Source of the DNA: JAWKXU01 sp964468045
GTDB lineage: Bacteria > Pseudomonadota > Alphaproteobacteria > Sphingomonadales > Sphingomonadaceae
Direction: 5' to 3'
NCBI GenBank assembly: GCA_964468045.1
Contig: CAYXTO010000015.1
Location: 1 to 64,000 of the forward strand
DNA length: 64,000 nucleotides
The stretch's first letter is position 1. Every line of letters begins with the position of its first letter. Positions 1 to 8,910 of the stretch are shown in pieces. A model generated the notes under the pieces. The model saw only the letters and a list, made by a program, of their open reading frames with translations. It was not told the origin of the DNA and did not search any database. A program made the translations under genes and the position numbers.

Positions 1-645
1 GTGCTGCTGCTGGACGAGATCGAGAAGGCGCATCCCGACCTGTTCAACATCCTGCTGCAGGTGATGGATAACGGCCGCCTGACCGACCATCACGGCAAGA
101 CCGTGGATTTCCGCAATGTCGTGCTGATCATGACCACCAATGCCGGTGCGTCCGACATGGCGCGGCAGGGCATCGGCTTCGGCGATGTCAGCAAGGAGGA
201 TGCGGGCGACGAGGCGGTGAAGCAGATGTTCACGCCGGAGTTCCGCAATCGCCTGGATGCGACCGTGCCGTTCTCCTATCTCGGCCAGGAGACGGTCAGC
301 CGGGTGGTCGACAAGTTCATCCTGCAGCTCGAGCTGCAGCTGGCCGACCAGAACGTGCATATCCAGTTCGACACCGATGCGCGCAAATGGCTGGCCCAGC
401 GCGGCTACGACAAGCTCTATGGCGCGCGGCCAATGGCCCGGCTGATCCAGGAGAAGGTCAAGCAGCCGCTGGCCGAGGAATTGCTGTTCGGCAAGCTTGC
501 GCAAGGCGGCGAGGTGCATGTCAGCGTGAAGGAGGACAAGCTCAATTTCGAGCTGGCTCCGGCGGCGCCCCGGGTCGACAAGCAGAAGCCGAAGCGCAGG
601 AAAGGGGCGGCAACCCCGGAAAAGAGCGGCGGCAACCAGGATTGA
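1..645 (+). CDS. clpA: ATP-dependent Clp protease ATP-binding subunit ClpA, C-terminal part (cut by window start)
   Basis: C-terminal 214 residues of a class I Clp/Hsp100 unfoldase that feeds substrates to ClpP in the cytosol. The visible part is the second AAA+ domain from its Walker B motif (LLLDEIEKAHPD, residues 2-13) through sensor 1 (TTNAG), the arginine-finger stretch FTPEFRNRLD and the sensor 2 motif GARPMAR. An IGF tripeptide sits where ClpA carries its ClpP-binding IGL loop, which with the overall wording favours ClpA over ClpB. The reading frame is open at base 1, so the real start lies upstream; the GTG at base 1 is an internal codon. The tail is basic and low-complexity (KQKPKRRKG). 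The gene converges on the next one. Confidence 0.93.
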   Translation: MLLLDEIEKAHPDLFNILLQVMDNGRLTDHHGKTVDFRNVVLIMTTNAGASDMARQGIGFGDVSKEDAGDEAVKQMFTPEFRNRLDATVPFSYLGQETVSRVVDKFILQLELQLADQNVHIQFDTDARKWLAQRGYDKLYGARPMARLIQEKVKQPLAEELLFGKLAQGGEVHVSVKEDKLNFELAPAAPRVDKQKPKRRKGAATPEKSGGNQD

Positions 646-654
646 AGGGAATGG

Positions 655-682
655 TCCGGCTTGGCCGCCAGGGCAGGCCGGA
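655..682. terminator. Hairpin between convergent clpA and EF-hand genes
   Basis: Arms TCCGGCTTG (655-663) and CAGGCCGGA (674-682) pair with one G-T position around a 10-base loop. There is no strong T run on either side, so it is a candidate bidirectional terminator only. Confidence 0.35.
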
Positions 683-700
683 TCGTATCAGGACAAGCCT

Positions 701-1204
701 TCAGGGGCCATCGGGCTTCGGCTTTTCCCGTGCATCCCATTCCTCGCGCGTGATCCCGCCATCGTCGTTCACATCCGCCCGCGCGAACTCCGCGTTGGAC
801 ATCGCGAACCATTCCGCCAGGGTAAGCTTCTTGTCCCCATCGCTGTCACCGGCCGCGATCCGCTTTTCCGAAGCCGGTTCCGCAGGCAAGCCCAGCGACA
901 GGCGCGCGGCATCCATTTCCTGTACCGTAATCGTGCCATCCCTGTTGGCGTCGATCGCCGCGAAGATCTTCTGCGCGGCCTGGCCGTGCTCCGCAGAGGT
1001 CAGGCGCCCGTCATGATCGGCATCCCTGCCGTCGAACGAGGCGAGTGGCGCCGTTGCCGCGGGATCTTCCGTGACCGCCGGAACGGGCGTGGCCACAGCC
1101 GGCACAATCTCGCGCGCCTGCTCATCAGGCCCGGTTTCCTTCTTCCCGCATCCCGCGAGCAAAGCGGCGGCCATTGCCGCACCCAGGACGATCCGTGCGC
1201 GCAT
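701..1204 (-). CDS. EF-hand lipoprotein
   Basis: 167-residue predicted lipoprotein with four EF-hand calcium-binding loops. A signal peptide ends in the lipobox LAGC with the acylated cysteine at residue 19, so the protein should be anchored to a membrane facing the periplasm. Loops of the DxDxDG type begin at about residues 61 (DADHDGRLTSAE), 85 (DANRDGTITVQE), 120 (DSDGDKKLTLAE) and 144 (DVNDDGGITREE). The region between residues 20 and 57 is a low-complexity Pro/Ala/Val spacer. The ATG is preceded by GAGAGGA at good spacing. The specific role is unknown; calcium sensing or buffering is an inference from the loops alone. Confidence 0.85.
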   Translation of the reverse strand: MRARIVLGAAMAAALLAGCGKKETGPDEQAREIVPAVATPVPAVTEDPAATAPLASFDGRDADHDGRLTSAEHGQAAQKIFAAIDANRDGTITVQEMDAARLSLGLPAEPASEKRIAAGDSDGDKKLTLAEWFAMSNAEFARADVNDDGGITREEWDAREKPKPDGP

Positions 1205-1312
1205 GGTGCAATCCTCTCAAATCGCTGTCCCGCTATCTCTAGCGCCTGTTGCGCGCTACGCAACCGACAGGATTGAAACGGAACGATTCCCCGCGATCGC
1301 CGCTATGTTGCC

Positions 1313-2323
1313 ATGAAGCGTCCGCCCTTTTCATGGATCAGACCGGAGCCCTGGGGCATCCGGGTCGAACCGGCCGGCTGCTGGATCGATCCGGCTCGCC
1401 CCGTGGATTGCGCGCTCATTACCCACGGTCACGCCGATCATGCTCGCGGCGGGCATGCGGAAACCATAGCGACGCCGGAAACGCTTGCGATCATGGCCTT
1501 GCGCTATGGCACGGGCGAAGGCGCGGTGCCGGCGGCATATGGGGAAGAACTCACGCTCGCGGGCGGAGTCACCGCGCGTTTCATCCCGGCGGGCCATGTC
1601 CTCGGCTCCGCGCAGATCCTGCTCGAACATGCCGGAGAGCGGGTGATCGTGACAGGCGATTACAAGCGGTGCCCGGACCCGACCTGCGCGCCTTTCGAAG
1701 TTGCGCCGTGCGACTTGCTGATCACCGAAGCGACCTTCGGCTTACCGGTGTTCATTCACCCGCCGGTCGAAGATGAAATCGCCAAATTGCTGGCCGCCCG
1801 CAATGCCCATCCTGATCGCTGCGTTCTGGTCGGGGCCTATGCGCTGGGCAAGGCCCAGCGCGTCATCGCGCAATTGCGCCTGGCAGGCTATGCCGAGCCG
1901 ATCTGGCTGCATGGCGCGATGGAGCGCATGTGCCGCCTGTACGAGGACTTCGGCATCGAACTCGGCCCCTTGCGGCTGGTAGCCGAATCCGGGAAAGCCG
2001 ACGATCTGCGCGGCCAGATCGTGCTCTGCCCGCCCAGTGCGCTCAATGACCGCTGGAACCGCCGCCTGCCCGATCCGATCACCGCCATGGCGTCAGGCTG
2101 GATGCGGGTGCGCCAGCGCGCCCGGCAGCGCAATGTGGAGCTGCCGCTGATCATTTCGGACCATGCGGACTGGAACGAACTTACCCGGACGATCGAGCAG
2201 ATAGACCCTCAGGAAAGCTGGATAACCCATGGCCGCGAAGAAGCGCTGCTGCGCTGGCACCAGCTGCACCAGCGCCGCGCCCGCGCGCTGGCCATGGTCG
2301 GCTATGAGGACGAGGACGATTGA
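1313..2323 (+). CDS. Ligase-associated DNA exonuclease (metallo-beta-lactamase fold)
   Basis: 336-residue protein of the metallo-beta-lactamase/beta-CASP nuclease family related to mRNA 3'-end processing factors. The metal-binding HxHxDH motif is HGHADH at residues 38-43, and further histidines (PAGHVLGS, ISDHADW, WITHG) fit the remaining beta-CASP metal and substrate motifs. It is directly followed by an ATP-dependent DNA ligase whose ATG overlaps its TGA by one base, the arrangement that defines the bacterial ligase-associated exonuclease family. A role in DNA repair end processing is inferred from family and context. Confidence 0.88.
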   Translation: MKRPPFSWIRPEPWGIRVEPAGCWIDPARPVDCALITHGHADHARGGHAETIATPETLAIMALRYGTGEGAVPAAYGEELTLAGGVTARFIPAGHVLGSAQILLEHAGERVIVTGDYKRCPDPTCAPFEVAPCDLLITEATFGLPVFIHPPVEDEIAKLLAARNAHPDRCVLVGAYALGKAQRVIAQLRLAGYAEPIWLHGAMERMCRLYEDFGIELGPLRLVAESGKADDLRGQIVLCPPSALNDRWNRRLPDPITAMASGWMRVRQRARQRNVELPLIISDHADWNELTRTIEQIDPQESWITHGREEALLRWHQLHQRRARALAMVGYEDEDD

Positions 2324-3918
2324 TGGAGCGCTTCGCCGCCCTGCTCGATGCGCTGGTCTATACGCGGTCGCGCAACGCCAAGCTGGAACTCATTGTGGAT
2401 TATCTGCGGCAGACGCCCGATCCCGACCGAGGCTGGGCCCTGGCGGCGCTGACCGGAAGCCTCGATTTTCCCGCGGTCAAATCCTCCACCGTCCGGGCGC
2501 TGCTGCAGGACCGGATCGACCCGGTGCTGTGGACCCTGTCGCGCGACTATGTCGGCGACACGGCCGAGACCGCCAGCCTGCTGTGGCCTGAGCCGGAGGG
2601 CTCAAGGGCCGACCCGCCAGGCGTTTCGGAAGTGGTGGAGCAGCTGCAGGGCATGACCCGCTCCACCGCACCTGCCGAACTGGCGGCGCTGCTGGACCGG
2701 CTCGACGCCTCGGGCCGCTATGCCCTGCTCAAACTCGCGACCGGCGGCATGCGGATCGGCATTTCCGCCCGCCTCGCCAAGACGGCCTTCGCGCAGGCCT
2801 TCGGAGTGCCGGTGGACGAGGTGGAGGAATATTGGCACGGGCTGGAGCCGCCCTATGCCCCCTTGTTCAACTGGGCGGCGCATGGGCAACCTCCGCCGGA
2901 TACGGAAAACCTGCCGCTGTTCCGGCCCTTCATGCTGGCCCATCCGCTGGAAGGCGCGACGATCGACGTGACGAACTATGTCGCGGAGTGGAAGTGGGAC
3001 GGCATTCGCGTGCAGGCAGTCCATGCGGCGGGCGAAACCCGTGTCTTCTCGCGCTCGGGCGACGATATCTCGCACAGCTTCCCGGAAATCGCGGACGCGC
3101 TGCGCATCCCCGCCGTGCTCGATGGCGAACTGCTGGTGCGCGGCTCGCATCAGGGCGGTGAAGAAGGCGGCGCGGCCAGCTTCAACGCCTTGCAGCAGCG
3201 GCTGGGCCGCAAGCTGGTGAGCAGGAAGATGCTGGAGCAGGCGCCCGCCTTCGTCCGCCTCTACGACGTGCTGATCCTTGAAGGCGAGGATCTGCGCCCC
3301 CTGCCCTGGAGCGAACGGCGGACGCTGCTGGAGCGGCTGATCGAACGCCTGCCCGCCAGCCATTTCGACCTGTCGCAGGTGCTGCCGGCGGACAGCTTCG
3401 AACAGCTGGCGGCGATCCGCGCGGCGGCGCGAGACGATGCTATCGAAGGACTGATGCTCAAGCGGCACGACAGCCCCTATGTGGCGGGGCGCCGGACCGG
3501 GCTTTGGTACAAGTGGAAGCGCGACCCGCTGCTGGTCGATTGCGTGCTGATGTATGCGCAACGCGGATCGGGCAAACGCTCGAGCTTCTATTCCGACTAT
3601 ACGTTTGGCTGCTGGGACGGCGATCCCGATCAGGGGGCGGAACTGCTGCCCGTGGGCAAGGCCTATTCCGGCTTCACCGATGAGGAGCTGAAATGGCTCG
3701 ACCGGCATGTCCGCACCCATACCGTCAATCGCTTCGGCCCCGTGCGGGAAACCGACAAGAGCCTGGTGTTCGAAGTCGCGTTCGATTCCATCCATCCCAG
3801 CAAGCGCCACAAATCCGGGCTCGCCATGCGCTTTCCTCGCATCCACCGCATCCGCAAGGACAAGCCCGCGTTCGAGGCGGACCGCATCGAAACCCTGAAG
3901 GCCCTGATCCGCGACTGA
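2323..3918 (+). CDS. ATP-dependent DNA ligase (ligase-associated repair cluster)
   Basis: 531-residue ATP-dependent DNA ligase with an N-terminal helical DNA-binding domain, a nucleotidyltransferase domain and a C-terminal OB domain. The adenylated lysine is K224 in EWKWDGIRV (motif I, KxDG type); later motifs include DGELLV, EGLMLKRHDSPY and WYKWKRDP. It seals nicks in duplex DNA using ATP and is distinct from the replicative NAD-dependent LigA. The ATG at 2323 overlaps the stop codon of the exonuclease gene (TGATG), so the two are probably translationally coupled; a TTG at 2320 is a less likely start. The helicase and endonuclease partners often found in this cluster do not follow. Confidence 0.92.
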   Translation: MERFAALLDALVYTRSRNAKLELIVDYLRQTPDPDRGWALAALTGSLDFPAVKSSTVRALLQDRIDPVLWTLSRDYVGDTAETASLLWPEPEGSRADPPGVSEVVEQLQGMTRSTAPAELAALLDRLDASGRYALLKLATGGMRIGISARLAKTAFAQAFGVPVDEVEEYWHGLEPPYAPLFNWAAHGQPPPDTENLPLFRPFMLAHPLEGATIDVTNYVAEWKWDGIRVQAVHAAGETRVFSRSGDDISHSFPEIADALRIPAVLDGELLVRGSHQGGEEGGAASFNALQQRLGRKLVSRKMLEQAPAFVRLYDVLILEGEDLRPLPWSERRTLLERLIERLPASHFDLSQVLPADSFEQLAAIRAAARDDAIEGLMLKRHDSPYVAGRRTGLWYKWKRDPLLVDCVLMYAQRGSGKRSSFYSDYTFGCWDGDPDQGAELLPVGKAYSGFTDEELKWLDRHVRTHTVNRFGPVRETDKSLVFEVAFDSIHPSKRHKSGLAMRFPRIHRIRKDKPAFEADRIETLKALIRD

Positions 3919-3921
3919 AAA

Positions 3922-3935
3922 TTGCGCTGGATCAA
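3922..3935 (+). promoter_or_regulatory. Possible FNR/FixK-like box upstream of the truncated hemoglobin gene
   Basis: TTGCGCTGGATCAA differs from the TTGA-N6-TCAA core of FNR/CRP-type boxes at one position and lies 66 bases before the hemoglobin ATG. Suggestive only; such short matches arise by chance. Confidence 0.2.
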
Positions 3936-4000
3936 GGACTGGTACCCCCGCCAGGGGCAGGAACAGGCTGCAAAACCTTGACCCGGAGAGTCCGCCCGCC

Positions 4001-4399
4001 ATGGCCAGCCAGCCCGCATCCCAAAGAACCGCATACGAGGCGCTCGGCGGACGAAGCGCGATCGAACGCATCGTCAACCGCTTCTACGACTTGATGGACC
4101 AGGACCCGGCCTATGCCGAACTGCGCGCCTTGCATGCAGCCGACCTGGCGCCGATGCGGGAATCCCTGGCCGGCTTCCTGATCGGCTGGAGCGGCGGCCC
4201 GCGCGACTGGTTCGAGGCCAACCCCGGCAAATGCATGATGAGCGCGCATCGCGGCATTCCGGTCAACACCCAGACGGCCCGGCAATGGGCCGACGCCATG
4301 CGCCAGGCGATAGAAGAGTGCCCGCCCGAGGATCCGCGCGTCGGGCAAGCCATGGCCCAGGTGCTTGACGATATCGCTCTGGGCATGGCACGAGACTGA
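4001..4399 (+). CDS. Group II truncated hemoglobin
   Basis: 132-residue single-domain globin of the two-over-two type. Recognisable features are the N-terminal ALGG glycine motif, the FY pair at residues 28-29 (helix B), the proximal histidine H83 in MSAHRGIPV, and the downstream QW that matches the tryptophan of group II proteins. It should bind heme and react with oxygen or nitric oxide in the cytosol, with detoxification of NO/ROS or oxygen delivery as the usual family roles. It lies alone, 82 bases after the ligase gene. Confidence 0.9.
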   Translation: MASQPASQRTAYEALGGRSAIERIVNRFYDLMDQDPAYAELRALHAADLAPMRESLAGFLIGWSGGPRDWFEANPGKCMMSAHRGIPVNTQTARQWADAMRQAIEECPPEDPRVGQAMAQVLDDIALGMARD

Positions 4400-4516
4400 C
4401 CACCACCACCCTGGGACAGAGCCGAGCCGGATCAGCCGGCGTACCGCGATCCTGTCGCGGAAGGACAAGTCGAGTCACGCTTGTCGCGACGGCACTCTAT
4501 TGATTGGCGAGCAGGT

Positions 4517-5779
4517 ATGAAACCGAAGCTGCTGACGACACTGCCAACATATTCCCCGGCCCTGTTCCGGGCCGATCTGGTCGCGGGCATCACGGTCGCC
4601 CTGGTGGCGATTCCGCTCAGCATAGCGATCGCCATCGCATCCGGGGCCAGCCCGGAAAAAGGCCTGCTCACGGCGATTGTCGGCGGATTGGTGATCTCCG
4701 TGCTGGGCGGCAGCCGGGTGCAGATCGGCGGACCGACCGGCGCCTTCATCGTGGTCGTCTATGGCGTGATCGCCACCCATGGCTATGACGGGCTGGTGCT
4801 CGCCACGCTGATGGCGGGCGCGATCCTGCTGCTGGCCGGCCTTTTGCGCGCCGGCAATCTGATCGCCTATGTGCCGGAGGCGGTGGTCAACGGCTTCACG
4901 ATAGGCATCGCCATCATCATCGCCTCCAGCCAGCTGAAGGATTTCCTGGGGCTCGATATCGCCTCCGTTCCCGCCGAATTCCTGCCGAAGCTGGCGGCGC
5001 TGTGGAATGCCCGCGCATCGTTCAACGTCCACGCCCTCGGAGCGGGGCTGGCCGCCCTCATCCTCATTGTCCTGCTGCGCCGGATGTTCCCCCGTCTGCC
5101 CGGGCTGATCGTGGCCGTCTCCGCGGTTTCGGCCCTGGTCGTCATCTTCGGCCTGCCGGTGGACAATATCGATACACGGTACGGCGAGCTTCCCCGCACC
5201 CTCCCGATGCCCGCCGTGCCCGAGATCACCCTTGCACGCCTCACGGAGCTCCTGCCCTCCGCGCTGGTGATCGCATTCCTGGCGGCAATCGAATCCCTGC
5301 TTTCCGCCGTCGTTGCCGATCGCCTGATCGAAGGGCGACATCGCCCCAATGCGGAAGTCCTGGCCCAGGGCTGGGCCAATATCGGCTCCGCACTGTTCGG
5401 CGGCCTTCCCGCCACGGGCGCCATCGCGCGGACGGCCACCAATGTACGCGCCGGAGGGAAAACCCCGGTCGCGGGCATCATTCATGCCCTTGCCATTCTT
5501 GTCATCATGATGGCGGCAGGGCCGCTCGCCGGCTATCTGTCCCTCCCGGCGCTTGCCGCCCTGCTGCTGACCACGGCGTGGAACATGAGCGAGCCCCACA
5601 AGTGGCGTGGCTACTGGTCGGCCCCCGTCTCCGACCGGATCTTGCTGCTGCTCACTCTTACCCTGACTGTCCTGGCGGATCTCACCATCGCCATCGGGGT
5701 CGGCGTGGGCATCGGCCTCGCGTTGCGACTGAGGGACATTAATCAGACAACCACCGACTGGTCCGACTCCGACCGCTAG
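4517..5779 (+). CDS. SulP/SLC26 family anion transporter lacking a STAS domain
   Basis: About 420-residue polytopic inner-membrane protein with the sulfate-transporter fold; it starts with the conserved DLVAGITVALVAIPLSIAIA segment and has the IGGPTGAF and FGGLPATGAIARTATNVRAGG motifs typical of SulP proteins. It is expected to move sulfate, bicarbonate or another anion; substrate cannot be told from sequence. The protein ends shortly after the last membrane segment, without the C-terminal cytosolic STAS domain that most SulP proteins carry. The ATG at 4517 fits the family start better than the upstream TTG at 4481. Confidence 0.85.
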   Translation: MKPKLLTTLPTYSPALFRADLVAGITVALVAIPLSIAIAIASGASPEKGLLTAIVGGLVISVLGGSRVQIGGPTGAFIVVVYGVIATHGYDGLVLATLMAGAILLLAGLLRAGNLIAYVPEAVVNGFTIGIAIIIASSQLKDFLGLDIASVPAEFLPKLAALWNARASFNVHALGAGLAALILIVLLRRMFPRLPGLIVAVSAVSALVVIFGLPVDNIDTRYGELPRTLPMPAVPEITLARLTELLPSALVIAFLAAIESLLSAVVADRLIEGRHRPNAEVLAQGWANIGSALFGGLPATGAIARTATNVRAGGKTPVAGIIHALAILVIMMAAGPLAGYLSLPALAALLLTTAWNMSEPHKWRGYWSAPVSDRILLLLTLTLTVLADLTIAIGVGVGIGLALRLRDINQTTTDWSDSDR

Positions 5780-5796
5780 ACTTGCCTGTTTTTCGC

Positions 5797-5839
5797 GATT
5801 TCCGAGTCGGCAAGTGATTCCACTTGCTTCGAAATCACT
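5797..5839 (-). repeat. Dispersed 43-base imperfect palindrome, copy 1
   Basis: Copy of the repeat also found at 16262-16302, 28204-28246 and 42046-42088. Here the outer arms are GATTTCCGAG and CTTCGAAATC and the core is CAAGTGATTCCACTTG. It fills the gap between the convergent SulP and DUF167 genes and abuts the DUF167 stop codon. Confidence 0.8.
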
Positions 5840-6124
5840 CTAATCCGGCGGAAGCTGGATCAGCTTTTCACGAGATGTTGCGCCGCGCAACAAGCGAAGC
5901 CGTGACGTCGCCACCCCCAGCGCCTCGGCCAGCAAGTCCAGCACGGCTTCGTTCGCCTTTCCTCCTTGGGGCTTGGTGCGCACCTTGACCTGCACCCTGC
6001 CCTGCTCGATCCCGATCTGCTCGACCCGCGCGCCCGGCGTCACCCGCACCGCAAGCCGCGCCTCTCCATCGGCAAGTTCCCGAATGGCGGCGGCCGGCGG
6101 ATGGGTGAGCCTGGGCCGCGCCAT
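5840..6124 (-). CDS. DUF167 (UPF0235/YggU) family protein
   Basis: 94-residue protein with the compact alpha/beta fold of the DUF167 family, recognised from RVTPGARVEQIG near residue 27 and KPQGGKANEAVLDLLAEALG near residue 51, which correspond to the family's conserved P-x-x-GKAN-x-A block. Biochemical function is not established. Its ATG directly follows the TGA of the gamma-carbonic anhydrase gene, so it is the last gene of a minus-strand operon (hemB, MFS/spermidine synthase-like, carbonic anhydrase, DUF167). Confidence 0.88.
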   Translation of the reverse strand: MARPRLTHPPAAAIRELADGEARLAVRVTPGARVEQIGIEQGRVQVKVRTKPQGGKANEAVLDLLAEALGVATSRLRLLRGATSREKLIQLPPD

Positions 6125-6691
6125 TCACCCCGCAGCCTCAAGGGCGGCGCGGTGGAACCGCCCATTCTCCACATAGCCCGCCACGCCCTTCTGCATCTCG
6201 GCCAGCGCCTTGTCCGGCAGATCGCGCAGATATTTGGCGGGCCGCCCGGTCCACAGCTGACGCGATCCGATCACCTTGCCGGGAGTCAGCAGGGCCCCCG
6301 CCGCCAGCATTCCGTCGCTTTCGATGGTGCAGCCATCCATCACGATGGAACCGAGGCCGACAAAGGCGCGATCGGCCAGCACACAACCATGCACCATCGC
6401 CATATGGCCGATCAGCACATCTTCCCCGATCAGGGTGGGATGCCCTTCCGGCCTGCCTTCCCTGGGGCTGTCGCAATGGACGACTGTGCCGTCTTGGATA
6501 TTGCTGCGCGCGCCGATCACGATCCGGTTCACATCCGCGCGGATCACGCAATTGTACCAGATGCTGGCATCCGGTCCGATCTCGACATCGCCGATGATCC
6601 GGCAACCGGGGGCGATGAAGGCGCTGTCATGGATGCGCGGCGTTTTGCCGTGGATCGGCAGGATGGTGACGTCGGTTCGGTGCACGCTCAT
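6125..6691 (-). CDS. Gamma-carbonic anhydrase family protein
   Basis: 188-residue left-handed beta-helix protein built of hexapeptide repeats (for example SIWYNCVIRADVNRIVIG, SNIQDGTVVH). Candidate zinc ligands are the histidines in VVHCD, IGHMAMVHGC, placed as in gamma-class carbonic anhydrases that act as trimers and hydrate CO2. Many bacterial members have unproven activity, so catalysis is inferred. The first four bases overlap the end of the upstream MFS/spermidine-synthase-like gene. Confidence 0.9.
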   Translation of the reverse strand: MSVHRTDVTILPIHGKTPRIHDSAFIAPGCRIIGDVEIGPDASIWYNCVIRADVNRIVIGARSNIQDGTVVHCDSPREGRPEGHPTLIGEDVLIGHMAMVHGCVLADRAFVGLGSIVMDGCTIESDGMLAAGALLTPGKVIGSRQLWTGRPAKYLRDLPDKALAEMQKGVAGYVENGRFHRAALEAAG

Positions 6692-8910
6692 GGCTTCCCC
6701 CAGATTTGCGTCCAGCGGACATAAGGCAGGATCGATGCATGATCATCGGTCCAGGCCCGGGGCGCGGGTGGATCGAGCTTTTCCAATGGCGCATCGGGCC
6801 GGGCGATGGCAAGCTGCTTCAGCTGTGTGGGATCTCGCGTCAGCAAGACCCAGGAGGAAGACGACAGCACCGTCCGATCATACGGATTGTCATCGCGGAT
6901 CAATGCGGCGAGCCCGTGCTGTCGGGCAATCGCGCCCAGCACCGGTTCCAGCTCAATATAGCGGTTGGAGATATGTACGGCCAACATGCCTTTCGGCGAC
7001 AAGGCACGCAGATAGACGGCGAAGGCCTCATCGGTCAGCAAATGTAGCGGGATGGCATCCGACGAAAAGGCATCGATCGCGATAATGTCGAGCGAGCCGG
7101 GCGCGGACTTGCCCAGCTCAAGCCTGGCATCGCCCAGCACGACCTGGGCATCGGGTGCGCAATCGGCCAGATAGGTAAAGATGCGATCCCGGGAAAACCG
7201 CAACACGGCGGGATCGATCTCGTAGAACCGCCACTGCTCGCCGGGGCGGTGATAGCAGGCCAGCGTACCGGTGCCGAGGCCGACCACGCCGATCGCGGCA
7301 TTACGGCCATACATCGCCTGGGCCTGGCCCAGCGCCATCCCCACGCCCGAGCTTGGGCCGTAATAGGTTGTCGGGGTCCGCGCCCTGGCAGGATCGGTCG
7401 ACTGCTGGCCATGCAGCGTGGTGCCATGCGCCAGCGTGCGCAGCCTGCTGTCCGGATAATCGAGGATCGTATAGATGCCGAAATAGCTGCGGATGCGGGT
7501 CCCCTCCCAAGTCATCCTGAGGGTTTCCAGGCCCCCCTGCGCCAGCATCAGCACCAGCAGAACCGTGACGAACATCCCGCGTGAGGGCACCAGCAGCAAT
7601 CCGGCAAAGGCTATGGCAAGCGTGAGATAGAGCCGGATCGGGCCGGGTATCATATCCGGCTCCGCATCCGCCAGGAACCAGCCCAGCAACAAGGCGGCCG
7701 CGAGCAGCACAATCGATGCGATGCGCGCCATGCCCGGATCCAGCCCATGCATGCGGCGCCAATCGAGCAGCGGGACCAGGGGCATCAGCAGGGCGGCCGC
7801 GAACACCAGCAGGGAGTGCTCCCACACCCAATCGAAGACCAGCGGGGCGATCAGCGCGGTGAACAGCCCACCCAGCGCTCCGCCGGCGGACATCACGAGA
7901 TAGAACAGGGTCAGTTGCGACGGATGCGGCCGCAGATCGTAGAGCCGCGCGTGGAGCACCACCGCCACCACGAACAGCAGTCCGATGCTGGCCATGACGA
8001 GGACCATCGTCGCGGAATTGCGCGAAGCCATTGCCAATCCGCCCGCCAGCAGCATTACCGAAGGCGCTGCCAGGGTCAGAATTGAAGCAAGGCGGCGCCG
8101 GTCCGAGAAAGCCACCACGAAGCTGAGCAGATAGAAGCCGAGCGGAATCACCCACAGCAGCGGCATCGCGAAAATATCGGTGGTGAGATGGGTGGTGGTC
8201 GAAAGCATCAGCCCCGACGGCACCGCCGCCAGGACCAGCCACAACAGAATGCGCCTGGCGGGAACCGGAGGCGCGGCCTCGTGCTCGGTCACCCCTTCTG
8301 TCACCGGGGATCGCCACCGCGCCCATGCGGCCAGTGCAACCAGCACGATCAGCAGGCCATAGCCCAGGCTCCAGGCCAGGCTTTGAGCCTCCAGCCGCAG
8401 CAGCGGCTCGGCCAGAAGGGGATAGGCGATCAGTCCCGCGAAGCTACCCAGATTGGAAGCCGCGTAAAGCGCCCAGGGCTCGCGGGCCGCGGGGCTGGCC
8501 GCATACCAGCGCTGCATCAGCGGCGCTTGCGCCGATACGAGGAAGAATACCGCCCCGATCGAAAGCGCCAGCAGCGCAGGCACCCACACCACCTCCCAGC
8601 CCGCTGCAGGCGGCGGCAGATCGACCAGCCCGACCGGCAAGGTGAGCACGGCAAGGATCAGCAGGGAAAGGTGAATCCAGGCCTGGCGCCGCAGCGGCAA
8701 CTTGCCCAGCACATGGGCATAGGCATAGCCGCCCAGTAGCAAGGCCTGATAGACCAGCATCGCGCTGTTCCAGACATTCGGCGCTCCACCCAGCCGCGGC
8801 AACGCCATGCGCGCGACCATCGGCTGGACCAGGAAAAGCAGGAAGCTGCCGGTCAGGATGGTGGCGACGAACAGATAACGCCGCGCCGGTGGCGCTGCGG
8901 CAGCGCTCAT
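6688..8910 (-). CDS. Fused membrane transporter-like/spermidine synthase-like protein
   Basis: 740-residue fusion. Residues 1 to about 430 are strongly hydrophobic with ten or more predicted membrane segments; the C-terminal part is a spermidine-synthase-type Rossmann domain, with the nucleotide-binding motif GVVGLGTGTLACY, the acidic FYEIDPAVLRF strand and GDARLEL and IDAFSSDAIPLHLLT blocks. Fused MFS/spermidine synthases are a known family without an established substrate; the soluble domain resembles aminopropyltransferases but polyamine synthesis is not demonstrated. It overlaps hemB by four bases and the carbonic anhydrase gene by four bases, so it is co-transcribed with both. Confidence 0.82.
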   Translation of the reverse strand: MSAAAAPPARRYLFVATILTGSFLLFLVQPMVARMALPRLGGAPNVWNSAMLVYQALLLGGYAYAHVLGKLPLRRQAWIHLSLLILAVLTLPVGLVDLPPPAAGWEVVWVPALLALSIGAVFFLVSAQAPLMQRWYAASPAAREPWALYAASNLGSFAGLIAYPLLAEPLLRLEAQSLAWSLGYGLLIVLVALAAWARWRSPVTEGVTEHEAAPPVPARRILLWLVLAAVPSGLMLSTTTHLTTDIFAMPLLWVIPLGFYLLSFVVAFSDRRRLASILTLAAPSVMLLAGGLAMASRNSATMVLVMASIGLLFVVAVVLHARLYDLRPHPSQLTLFYLVMSAGGALGGLFTALIAPLVFDWVWEHSLLVFAAALLMPLVPLLDWRRMHGLDPGMARIASIVLLAAALLLGWFLADAEPDMIPGPIRLYLTLAIAFAGLLLVPSRGMFVTVLLVLMLAQGGLETLRMTWEGTRIRSYFGIYTILDYPDSRLRTLAHGTTLHGQQSTDPARARTPTTYYGPSSGVGMALGQAQAMYGRNAAIGVVGLGTGTLACYHRPGEQWRFYEIDPAVLRFSRDRIFTYLADCAPDAQVVLGDARLELGKSAPGSLDIIAIDAFSSDAIPLHLLTDEAFAVYLRALSPKGMLAVHISNRYIELEPVLGAIARQHGLAALIRDDNPYDRTVLSSSSWVLLTRDPTQLKQLAIARPDAPLEKLDPPAPRAWTDDHASILPYVRWTQIWGKP

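Noticed and set aside
2602..4077. Long minus-strand open frame antisense to the DNA ligase gene.
   Set aside because: It is the complement of a clear ligase gene; GC-rich codon bias creates long antisense frames throughout this window.
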